From the NCBI GenBank assembly GCA_002317385.1, contig DCJH01000033.1, positions 21,052 through 85,051 on the forward strand: a stretch of 64,000 nucleotides of DNA. The letters run 5' to 3'. A model generated the notes under the pieces. It was not told where the DNA came from, searched no databases, and saw only the letters and a list, made by a program, of their open reading frames with translations. Position 1 is the first letter of the stretch. Every line of letters starts with the position of its first letter. This DNA comes from Prevotella sp. UBA1705. GTDB lineage: Bacteria > Bacteroidota > Bacteroidia > Bacteroidales > Bacteroidaceae. Made by a program: the position numbers and the translations under genes. Below, piece after piece: positions 34,268-43,300 of this stretch.

Positions 34268-35509
34268 ATGGGTGATTCTCAAGTCAAGTCGCAGCAAACG
34301 GAGCGCACCGTGTACGCCATCCTGTTCTTAGTGAGTTTTTGTCATCTGCTCAACGATGCCATCAACTCCATGCTTCCGGCCATATATCCCATGCTCAAGG
34401 CCGATTTCGCCCTGAGTTTCGCCCAGGTCGGTCTCATCACCTTGGTGCTTCAGCTCACCTCTTCCATCATTCAGCCACTCGTCGGACTATATGCCGACCG
34501 TCATCATCATGCCTGGCAGTTGTCTGTGGGCATGCTGCTCACGCTGTCGGGAATATTCTTGGTGTCGTCGGCGCCCAGCTTCACGGTGGTGCTTATCGCC
34601 GTGGCGCTCTTCGGATGCGGCTCTTCCATCTTCCATCCGCAGGGCTCACAGGTGGCTCAGATTGCCTCCGGCGGACAGAAAGGTCTGGCTCAGAGCATCT
34701 TCCAGGTGGGCGGAAACGCCGGCTTTGCCATAGGCCCGCTGCTGGCAGCCATAGTGGTTTTGCCCGGCGGAATGCCCGCCATCCGGTGGTTTGGCGTGCT
34801 GGCCGTGATCTGTGCCATACTTCTCGGCTACATCGGCAGGTGGCATGTGCAGCAGCTCAAGCACGTTAGGCGTGCGCCGCAGATGCGTTGGGCCACGGCC
34901 AAACCCTACAGCAGGCGTCGCATCTACTTCTTTGTCTTCGTGCTGTTCGTGCTGATGTTCTCCAAGAATTTCTACTCATCGAGCATGACCAGCTACTTCA
35001 CCTTCTTCCTGATCGATAAGTTTGGCGTGAGCGTTCAGACCTCGCAGTTGTGTCTCTTCGCCTTTCTCGGTGCCGAAGCTGTAGGTACTCTCTTCGGCGG
35101 AATGCTGGGCGACCGCTACGGTCGCAAGTATGTCATCTGGTTTTCCATATTCGGTGCTGCCCCGTTCACCATGGCGTTGCCCTATCTCGACAGCCTCTTC
35201 GCCACCATTTTCCTATCGATTATCATTGGTCTTATCGTAGCCTCGGCCTTCTCAGCGATACTTGTCTATGCCATCGATCTGCTGCCCAACCACACCGGAA
35301 TCGTAGCCGGACTGTTCTATGGACTGTCGTTTGGCATTGCCGGACTGGGTAGTTCGTTCTTCGGTTGGCTGGCCGACCAGACGAGCATCCTATTCATTTT
35401 CAAGGTCAGCACACTGCTGCCGTTGCTCGGTGCCATAGCCGTCTACCTGCCCAAGATGCGCAAGGAGACGCCCTCGGCGGTGCCCGAGCTGGCCAATGAG
35501 GCGCAGTAA
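34268..35509 (+). CDS. MFS exporter of the fosmidomycin-resistance (Fsr) family
   Basis: A 413-residue, 12-segment transporter. Family signs are SFCHLLNDAINSMLPAIYPMLK in helix 1, LVGLYADRHHHAW in loop 2-3 (motif A-like), FGCGSSIFHPQGSQVAQ in helix 4 and LGDRYGRKYVIWFSIFG in loop 8-9. Fsr proteins export fosmidomycin and probably other small anionic compounds; the natural substrate is unknown. It is followed after about 130 bp by NDH-2 on the same strand. Confidence 0.87.
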   Translation: MGDSQVKSQQTERTVYAILFLVSFCHLLNDAINSMLPAIYPMLKADFALSFAQVGLITLVLQLTSSIIQPLVGLYADRHHHAWQLSVGMLLTLSGIFLVSSAPSFTVVLIAVALFGCGSSIFHPQGSQVAQIASGGQKGLAQSIFQVGGNAGFAIGPLLAAIVVLPGGMPAIRWFGVLAVICAILLGYIGRWHVQQLKHVRRAPQMRWATAKPYSRRRIYFFVFVLFVLMFSKNFYSSSMTSYFTFFLIDKFGVSVQTSQLCLFAFLGAEAVGTLFGGMLGDRYGRKYVIWFSIFGAAPFTMALPYLDSLFATIFLSIIIGLIVASAFSAILVYAIDLLPNHTGIVAGLFYGLSFGIAGLGSSFFGWLADQTSILFIFKVSTLLPLLGAIAVYLPKMRKETPSAVPELANEAQ

Positions 35510-35637
35510 TAGAGGAGAATAGTAAGAAAAAAGTATACCGATACCCCCTGGTGCTCCACGGAATAGGACCACAGGGCTGTATCGTGACTATCAGAGATAA
35601 CAAACATTTCATAGACTATAAAGAGAGATTTCAACGT

Positions 35638-36930
35638 ATGAGAGCGAACATTAGACGCAATGAGCTTACCCGTGTGGTCGTCGTAGGTGGCGGACTCGGT
35701 GGTATCAAGATGGTGATGGGGCTGCGCAAGAGCGGCTTCCAGGTGGTCTTGATCGATAAAAACAACTATAATCAGTTCCCCCCGCTCATCTATCAGGTGG
35801 CGTCTGCAGGACTTGAACCGAGCAGCATCTCGTTCCCGTTCCGTCGTCTTTTCCAGGGAATGGATAACTTTTTCTTCCGTATGGGCGAGGTGTTGAGCAT
35901 CGACGAGGAGGAGAAGGCGGTGCGCACCACCTTCGGAACGGTACACTATCACTATCTGGTGTTGGCCGGAGGCGCCACCACCAACTTCTTTGGCAATGCC
36001 AATGTAGAGGCCAACGCCTATCCGATGAAGACCGTCACGGAGTCGATGCGCCTGCGCAACAAGCTGCTCGAAAACCTTGAACGCGCAGAGACCGAGGAGG
36101 ATGAGGAGGCTCGTCAGGTGCTACTCAATGTAGTGATCGTAGGCGGAGGCCCGTCGGGAGTGGAGATTGCGGGTGCCCTTGCGGAGATGAAGCGCAACAT
36201 TATCCCACGAGATTATCCCGACCTCGACTCCAAAAAGATGAACATCTACCTGCTCGACGCCAGCGACCGACTACTTCGCGCCATGGACGAGAAGTCGTCG
36301 ATTCAGGCCACCAAAGACCTGGAGGGCATGGAAGTCAAGATTATGCTCAACGCGATGGTGACCGATTATAAGGACAAAGAGGTGATTCTGAAAGACGGAC
36401 AGACTATCAAAGCCGAGACCGTGATATGGGTGAGCGGCGTGAAAGCCAGTCCGATGGGGGGTATCCCCGAGGGGAGTCTGGGGCGTGCCGGCCGCATCCT
36501 GACCGACCGATTCAATCGAGTAAAGGACATGGATCACGTCTACGCCATCGGCGATCAGTGCCTGGTGGAGGGTGATGAGGAGTACCCGCAGGGCCATCCT
36601 CAGCTGGCCCAGGTGGCCATTCAGCAGGCTGATTTGCTGGCGAAGAATATCCTGCGTGTGGAGCATGGCGAGGAGATGAAACCCTTTGACTACCGCAATC
36701 TCGGCACGATGGCCACCATTGGCCGCAAGAAGGCCGTAGCCGAGATTGGCAAGGCCCGCTTCGGAGGCTTCTCCGCCTGGCTGCTGTGGCTGCTCGTCCA
36801 CCTGCGCTCCATCCTCGGAGTAAAGAACAAAACCGTGGTCTTCTTGAACTGGGTGTGGAACTATTTCAACTATAAGCAGAGCCTACGACTCATTCTTCAA
36901 CCTATCGTCAAAGGCAAAAAACAAGACTAA
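35638..36930 (+). CDS. ndh: Type II NADH:quinone oxidoreductase (NDH-2)
   Basis: A 430-residue membrane-associated flavoprotein that passes electrons from NADH to menaquinone without pumping protons. The FAD-binding GGGLGG motif is at about residues 17-22, the NADH-binding VVIVGGGPSGVEIAG near 160, and the second FAD motif VYAIGDQCLVEG near 300. The C-terminal hydrophobic/amphipathic segment (WLLWLLVHLRSILG) anchors it to the membrane. The ATG at 35638 starts the protein directly before the nucleotide fold; an earlier in-frame ATG at 35551 would add an unconserved leader. A strong terminator follows. Confidence 0.92.
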   Translation: MRANIRRNELTRVVVVGGGLGGIKMVMGLRKSGFQVVLIDKNNYNQFPPLIYQVASAGLEPSSISFPFRRLFQGMDNFFFRMGEVLSIDEEEKAVRTTFGTVHYHYLVLAGGATTNFFGNANVEANAYPMKTVTESMRLRNKLLENLERAETEEDEEARQVLLNVVIVGGGPSGVEIAGALAEMKRNIIPRDYPDLDSKKMNIYLLDASDRLLRAMDEKSSIQATKDLEGMEVKIMLNAMVTDYKDKEVILKDGQTIKAETVIWVSGVKASPMGGIPEGSLGRAGRILTDRFNRVKDMDHVYAIGDQCLVEGDEEYPQGHPQLAQVAIQQADLLAKNILRVEHGEEMKPFDYRNLGTMATIGRKKAVAEIGKARFGGFSAWLLWLLVHLRSILGVKNKTVVFLNWVWNYFNYKQSLRLILQPIVKGKKQD

Positions 36931-36942
36931 AACGCACACTGC

Positions 36943-36987
36943 ATAGGGCAGATAACCTGAAAAAGAGGTTGTCTGCCCTATTTTTTT
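36943..36987 (+). terminator. Rho-independent terminator of ndh
   Basis: A 15-bp stem (36943-36957 with 36967-36981, one G-T wobble) is followed by seven Ts. Confidence 0.9.
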
Positions 36988-37020
36988 GCCTTTTGCCCAA
37001 GCCAAAAGGATGGAAATGGC

Positions 37021-37028
37021 TATCTTTG
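37021..37028 (+). promoter_or_regulatory. -7 box of the M1 aminopeptidase gene
   Basis: TATCTTTG lies 24 bp before the ATG at 37052, directly after the ndh terminator. Confidence 0.5.
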
Positions 37029-37051
37029 TGCATCAGTGAAACCTATTTACG

Positions 37052-39586
37052 ATGAATGCAAACACGATGACCTCCCGTTGGGAAACCCGTCTGCGGACCA
37101 TGCTTCTGCTGCTCGCCCTGCTGCTCACCACCTGCCCCTCGCAGGCCGAAACCATAGAGAAGGGCGTGCCCAAAACGCTGGCACAAGCCCGTGCCGAGCG
37201 GCTTTCTGCCATCCAATACGACCTCTCTTTCCATATTCCCCGCACCGCCTCGGAGCCGGTGAAGGGCCAGCTGACGCTCAGCTTCAGCACAAAGGCGAAG
37301 GCCGATGTGGTGCTCGACTTCACCGGAAAGATAGACCCCGACCGCAAAACTCCATGCAGGGTAAACGGGAAACCCTACAAGGCGAGGGTGGAAAACGAGC
37401 ATATCGTTATCCCCCGGCGCCTCATACGTGCCAACAATGAGGTGGAACTCTCCTTCGTGGCCACCGATCAGGCGCTGAACCGACGCCCCGACTACATGTA
37501 CACGCTGTTCGTTCCAGACCATGCGCGCACCGCTTTCCCCTGCTTCGACCAGCCTGATCTCAAGGCCAGGTTCCGCCTGTCGCTCACCATTCCCGCCGAT
37601 TGGACCTGCGAAACCAATAGTCCCGTCATCCGCAGCCATGCCGCAGGCGACGAGGCCGTCTATGCCACCTCGTGGTCGCAACCCCTTCCCACCTATCTCT
37701 TCGCGTTCAATGCGGGGGTGTTCAAGGGCGGCGGCACCTTCCGGCAAGGCTCTCGCACCATTACCTTGGTGAGCCGGGAGACCGACGAATACAAGCACGC
37801 GCAATGCCCTGAGATAAGTCGTCTCTGTGCGCTGGCCATCGATTGGATGGAGCGCTACACGGGCATCGCCATGCCCTTCCCCGATTATCGTGCCATCATC
37901 CTGCCCGACTACCAGTTTGGCGGCATGGAGCATCCGGGCTGCATCCAGCTCAACGAGAAGACCATCTTCCTCGAACCCAACGCCACTATCGACGACGAGC
38001 TCAAACGATTCCAGCTCATCGCCCACGAGACGGCCCACCTCTGGTTTGGCGACCTGGTCACCATGCGATGGTTTGACGACGTTTGGACCAAGGAGGTGTT
38101 TGCCAATTTCTTTGCCGACAAGATGGCGCGCGAGCAGTTTCCGAAGCTCAACCACGACCTCAACTTCCTCAAGTCTCACTATCCCTTCGCCCTCGCCATA
38201 GACCGCACCGAGGGCAGTCACCCCATCCAGCAGCCCTTGGCCAACCTTAATTCGGCCGGACTGCTCTACGGAAACATCATCTATCACAAGGCGCCCATTA
38301 TGATGCGCCAATTGGAGGAGCGCATGGGTGAGGGCCCGTTCCGCCTCGGACTGCAGCGCTACCTGCACCGGTTCAGCTATGCCAACGCCACCTGGAACGA
38401 CCTCATCGGCCTGCTCGACAGTATCGCGCCGCAGGCCGGCCTGCCCGAATTCAGCCGGGTGTGGGTGCAGGAAAAGGGTTGTCCGGAGATCAACATCACC
38501 TCGGGCGACGGCCAAATCTTTGTAGACCAGCGCGACCCCAATGGCCATGGCCTGCTCTGGCCGCAGCAATTCAAGATAGGACTCCTCGGCACGGGCTCCA
38601 CGGCAGAGCTTACCTTTGAGACCGAGAAACTGCACGAGCCCATCCCCTACGATGCCGAGGGCAAGTTGCTCGTGCCCAACTACGATGGGTTGGGCTACGG
38701 ACAGTTTCTCGTCGACAGCCTGCAAGCGCAGTCGATAGGCCGGAATCTGCCGGCGCTGCCCGACCTCAACCGCTATGCTGCAGCCATGACTCTCTACGAG
38801 AATTGGCTCCTGGGGCGCATCGTCGACGGCCAATGGCTGTTCGGGGAGCTGCTCCGCCAACTCCGCGTGGAGCAGAATCCGCTGGTGGCCTCGGCCCTCT
38901 GCGGCTATCTACAGACCATCAATTTCAGGTCTGCGAAGACCCTCCGGCAGGCCGGCGAGCGCCAGTTGCTCGATGCCTCGCGCCGTCATCCGCTCCCCCT
39001 TGTGCGCCAGCGGCTGCTCCATGGGCTCTCCGCCACAGCCACAGACCATAGCGTTATCGACAAGCTCTATACCTATTGGCACGACCGCAGCGAGCCACTT
39101 CTCTCCGAGCGCGACCTCATGCGGCTGTCTTATCACCTCGCGCTGATGCGCCCCAACGACTGGCAAGCTATCGTCGGCGAGGAGCGGCAGCGACTCACCA
39201 ACGTGGATATGCAGCGCGAATACGACTTTGTTTCTCTGGCCTGCAACCCCGACACGACGGTGCAGCGGCAGCTGTTCAATAGGTTGCTCACGGCCGACAA
39301 CCGGCGCACAGAGACCTGGGTGGCCGACCAGCTCAGCCTGCTCTGCGACTATAGCCGGGGTGCTCGGGCCACGGGCTATATCCTGCCCGCCCTCGACGCC
39401 CTGATCGACGTGCAGCAAACCAGTAGCATCTTCTTCCCCGGCAACTGGCTGTCGTCGTTGCTTTCGGGCAATCAGACGACTGAAGCAAGGGTTGTTCTGC
39501 GTTCGTGGATAGCCCGCCAGCACGACTATCCCGCCTCGCTCATGAACAAGGTGAAGCAAGAAGGCTATTTTCTTTTGAAGCCGTGA
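37052..39586 (+). CDS. Exported M1-family aminopeptidase
   Basis: An 844-residue zinc peptidase that removes N-terminal residues from peptides, probably in the periplasm. A signal peptide (about 1-32, cleavage near PSQAE) is followed by the beta-sandwich domain, then the catalytic domain with FGGMEHPG (exopeptidase motif, usually GAMEN) near residue 290 and HETAHLWFGD with the downstream Glu in WTKEVFANF (HExxH-18-E zinc site) near 330-350. The C-terminal half is the helical ARM-like domain. The His in GGMEH instead of Asn is a visible difference from most PepN proteins. Confidence 0.92.
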   Translation: MNANTMTSRWETRLRTMLLLLALLLTTCPSQAETIEKGVPKTLAQARAERLSAIQYDLSFHIPRTASEPVKGQLTLSFSTKAKADVVLDFTGKIDPDRKTPCRVNGKPYKARVENEHIVIPRRLIRANNEVELSFVATDQALNRRPDYMYTLFVPDHARTAFPCFDQPDLKARFRLSLTIPADWTCETNSPVIRSHAAGDEAVYATSWSQPLPTYLFAFNAGVFKGGGTFRQGSRTITLVSRETDEYKHAQCPEISRLCALAIDWMERYTGIAMPFPDYRAIILPDYQFGGMEHPGCIQLNEKTIFLEPNATIDDELKRFQLIAHETAHLWFGDLVTMRWFDDVWTKEVFANFFADKMAREQFPKLNHDLNFLKSHYPFALAIDRTEGSHPIQQPLANLNSAGLLYGNIIYHKAPIMMRQLEERMGEGPFRLGLQRYLHRFSYANATWNDLIGLLDSIAPQAGLPEFSRVWVQEKGCPEINITSGDGQIFVDQRDPNGHGLLWPQQFKIGLLGTGSTAELTFETEKLHEPIPYDAEGKLLVPNYDGLGYGQFLVDSLQAQSIGRNLPALPDLNRYAAAMTLYENWLLGRIVDGQWLFGELLRQLRVEQNPLVASALCGYLQTINFRSAKTLRQAGERQLLDASRRHPLPLVRQRLLHGLSATATDHSVIDKLYTYWHDRSEPLLSERDLMRLSYHLALMRPNDWQAIVGEERQRLTNVDMQREYDFVSLACNPDTTVQRQLFNRLLTADNRRTETWVADQLSLLCDYSRGARATGYILPALDALIDVQQTSSIFFPGNWLSSLLSGNQTTEARVVLRSWIARQHDYPASLMNKVKQEGYFLLKP

Positions 39587-39790
39587 GCAAGGGATTAGTA
39601 CCGGACCATACTGGCTGAAAATAGCAATGAAAAATATTGAAAGTAGGCCTCGTGAAAATCGCGTATTCTGAACGACAAACCGTTTGGCTCGGAATGTCGC
39701 GAAAATGAGAGGGTTTGTAACTCGCTGCAAATAAGAAAGATAAGAGATTATGGCGTTTTTGGCTTGGCGACAACCACTTTGTCTCAACGT

Positions 39791-39878
39791 CATTGCTACC
39801 TAACGGCCTTGCCTTTACTACCTTATCGTCTTGTCGTTACTACCTTATCTTGCGGTCGTATCTACCTTTTTGTCTTGC
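39791..39878. repeat. 22-bp phased TACC/GGTA array, site D
   Basis: TACC cores lie at 39797, 39819, 39841 and 39863, all exactly 22 bp apart. This is the most regular of the four arrays, with ACTACCTTATC shared by two neighbouring units. Confidence 0.8.
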
Positions 39879-40245
39879 GGAAAAGGGGTGTTATCGTCGT
39901 GAGGAGACCTTAATCGTGGTCAGATGGGCATGTTTTGGTTGTGAAAGTAGTTAATTGTGCGGAGTGGATGAAATATGGAGGGTTGTAAAATCTCCATATT
40001 TTCGTCTGGTTGGGAAATTCTGAAGGGCCCGATTTTTCAGATATTTGCTGACAAATCCTGCTTGATTCGATGCTTGTCCTACGCTGCAATGGGGGTATCA
40101 TGGTATAGCATCGTTCATGCCATCAATATCTTCATCAATTATTCATACTATTGTAACACGATTGTAATACGTATAACTAATTGATATTCAACGCCGAGAA
40201 ATAAAATAGATTATATCTAAATTTGCAATAATATTAAACCTTTTG

Positions 40246-40276
40246 TTGCATTGTAAACCAATTTCTATTAACTTTG
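40246..40276 (+). promoter_or_regulatory. Promoter of the metal efflux genes
   Basis: TTG at 40246-40248, a 20-bp spacer and TAACTTTG at 40269-40276 form a good Bacteroidota promoter about 45 bp before the ATG at 40322. Confidence 0.65.
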
Positions 40277-40321
40277 TTTAATCTTTATGACCCACCGAAG
40301 AAACCCTAAACGTTGAGCGAT

Positions 40322-43300
40322 ATGCTGGAAAAGATTATCAGATTTAGCCTAAGATACAAACTCATCATCATCCTATTTACCCTGACCATCGTAGGTTTCG
40401 GGGTATATTCCGTGGTGAATATTCCCGTGGGGGCGGTGCCCGACATCACCAACAACCAGGTGCAGGTCATCACCACATCGGGCAATCTCTCCACGCAGGA
40501 GATAGAACAGTTTATCACTGCGCCCGTGGAGCTGGAGATGGCCAACCTTCCCGGCGTGAAGGAAATTAGGTCGGTGTCGAAGTTTGGCCTATCGGTGGTG
40601 ACGATAGTCTTTGATGAAGGGCAGGGCACCTACCTGCCGCGGCAGCTCATTGCCGAGAAGATCAAGTCGGCGTCGGCCAATATTCCCGAAGGATTCGGCA
40701 CCCCGGAGATGGGGCCTATCACCACCGGACTGGGCGAAATCTACCAATATACGCTCGATGTGAAGCCTGGCTACGAGAAGCGCTACGGCCCCATGGAGCT
40801 GCGCACGATACAAGACTGGATCGTGAAGCGTCAGCTCTCGGGCATCAAGGGCGTGGTCGAGGTGAACAGCTGGGGCGGATTTCTCAAGCAGTATGAGGTG
40901 GCTATCGACCCGCAGCGGCTACGTGCGCTGAACATTACTCTTATGGATGTGTTCGACGCCTTGCAGAGCAACAACAGCATTTCGGGTGGCGGATATATCG
41001 AGAAGAATGCCCAGAGCTACTTCATCCGCGGTGACGCGCAGGTGAAATCATTAGACGACGTGGGCAATATCGTGGTGAAAAACAAGGAAGGCGTGCCTGT
41101 TCTGGTGAAGGATGTGGCACGGGTCCACTTCGGATATGCCAACCGTTTCGGCGCCATCACGGCCAATGGCGAGGGTGAGAAGGTGTTCGGGCAGATCATG
41201 ATGCTCAAGAATGCCAATTCCAAGGAGGTGATTCGCGACGTGAAGGCGCGTGTGGATGAGGTGCAGAAGAGTCTGCCCGAGGGCGTGTATATCAACCCTG
41301 TGCTGGAGCGAAGTGAACTCATTGGCAAGACCACGGCCACGGTGTTCGAGAATCTTCTCTTCGGTTGTATCATCGTGTTTCTGGTGGTTCTCATGCTCCT
41401 GGGCAACCTGCGGTCGGCGCTGGTCATCTCGTCGATGATTCCGCTGGCGCTGTTTTTCACCCTATCGATGATGTTCATCTTCGGCATCGACGCCAATCTC
41501 ATGAGCCTCGGAGCGCTCGACTTTGGTATCATTATCGACGGCGCGGTGATCATTGTGGAGTTTGTGGCGGTGAGTCTGCTCAATCACAAGCATCGGTTGG
41601 ACTGTCTGTCGGGCGACGCCAGGCATGAACTGATGGACGAGATTACCTACGACGGGGCCTCCCGCATGATGCACTCGGCCATCTTCGGGCAGTTTATTAT
41701 CCTCATCGTATTTATCCCCATCCTCTCCCTGCAGGGTGTGGAGGGCAAGATGTTCCGGCCCATGGCGTTGGCCTTCAGCTTCGCCATCCTGGGTGCCATG
41801 TTCCTTTGTCTCACCTGGTTGCCGGTGATTATATCCCTCTTTCTCAAGCCCAAGGCACCCTCGAAGAAGAATGTTTCGCGGCTCATCGTGAAGTATGCCA
41901 CGCTGAGTTACCTGCCCGTCATCAAATGGTCTATCCGTCATAAGCGCATCGTGCTGTCGTTGGCGCTGGCCTCTCTCGTCTTCTCGGGCGTGCTGTTGGC
42001 CAATATGGGCGGCGAGTTTGTGCCCACGCTGGACGAGGGCGACTTCGTGATTCAGCCCGCGTTGAAGACCGGAACGTCGCTGTCGAAGACCGTGGAACTC
42101 ACCACCCAGATGGAAAAGATACTCAAATCGAAGTTCAACGAGATCGACCAGGTGGTGTGCCGCATCGGTGCCGCGGAGGTTCCCACCGACCCGATGTCTA
42201 TGGAAGAGATTGATATGATTATCAAACTCAAGCCGCGAAGTGAGTGGAAAGTGGCCAAGACTAAGGAGGAATTGGCCGACAAATTCAAGCAGGCGCTGGC
42301 CGTGATACCCGGTGTGGACTATGAGTTTACGCAGCCCATCGAGATGCGATTCAACGAGCTGATTACCGGAGTGAGGTCGGATATAGCCATCAAGATATTC
42401 GGCGAGGACCTCGATTACCTCAACGAGAAGGCCGTAAAGATTAAGCAGATGGTGGAGAAGATACCCGGCGCGGCCGACGTGATCCTGGAGAAGACCACCG
42501 GACTGCCGCAGATGAACGTGAAGTACAGGCGAGACCGGATAGCCTTCTATGGGGTCGACGCCAAGACATTGAATGCCTATCTCTCCATTGCCTTTGGCGG
42601 ACAGGCCACCAACAGCGTGTTTGAGGGAGAGAAACGGTTTGATTTAGTGGTGCGCTTGGATAAGTCGGACCGCCGCGACATCGACGACATCAAGCAGCTG
42701 CAGGTGCCGTTGGCCAATGGCTCGCTCATCCCGTTGTGCGAGCTGGCCGACATCACCTTCACCGAAGGACCGGCAAAGATTTCGCGCGAGAACACCCATC
42801 GTCGGGTCGTGGTGAGCGTTAATGTGCGTGGGCGGGACCTCAAATCGGTAGTCACCGACATTCAGGAGAAGATCAACGACAATGTGAAGCTTCGGCCGGG
42901 ATACTATATTAAATATGGTGGTCAGTTCGAAAATCTGCAGAATGCCACCAACAGGCTCATGTTTGCCGTACCCATTGCCCTGGCCCTGATATTCATATTC
43001 CTCCACTTTGCCTTCAAGTCGATGAAGGATACGATTATGATTTTCACCGCCGTCCCGCTGTCGGTGGTGGGCGGCATCATGGCTTTGTGGATACGGGGCA
43101 TGTCGTTCAGCATCTCGGCGGGCGTGGGATTCATCGCCCTGTTTGGTATTGCGGTGCTCAACGGAATAGTGCTTGTGGAGCACCTGAAGCACCTGCGCGA
43201 CACCGGAATGAAGGATATGCGCCAGCTGATACTCATCGGCGCCACCGACCGCCTGCGCCCGGTGATGCTCACTGCGGCCGCTGCGGCCATGGGATTCTTG

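Larger units (their letters stand above)
39587..40321. other. Long intergenic region before the metal efflux genes
   Basis: No gene is supported in 735 bp. It contains the 22-bp phased array at 39791-39878, then a progressively AT-rich stretch ending in the efflux promoter (40246-40276). Confidence 0.55.

Noticed and set aside
37043..38860. A 605-codon open frame on the minus strand opposite the M1 aminopeptidase
   Set aside because: It mirrors the codon structure of the real gene, has no family motifs and no start signals; the plus-strand gene has signal peptide and zinc motifs.
39791..39878. CRISPR-like repeat array
   Set aside because: The 22-bp units are contiguous and degenerate, without unique spacers between identical repeats, and no cas genes are present.
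39975..40184. 69-codon plus-strand frame in the region before the efflux genes
   Set aside because: No initiation signal, no conserved features, and composition typical of AT-rich intergenic DNA.
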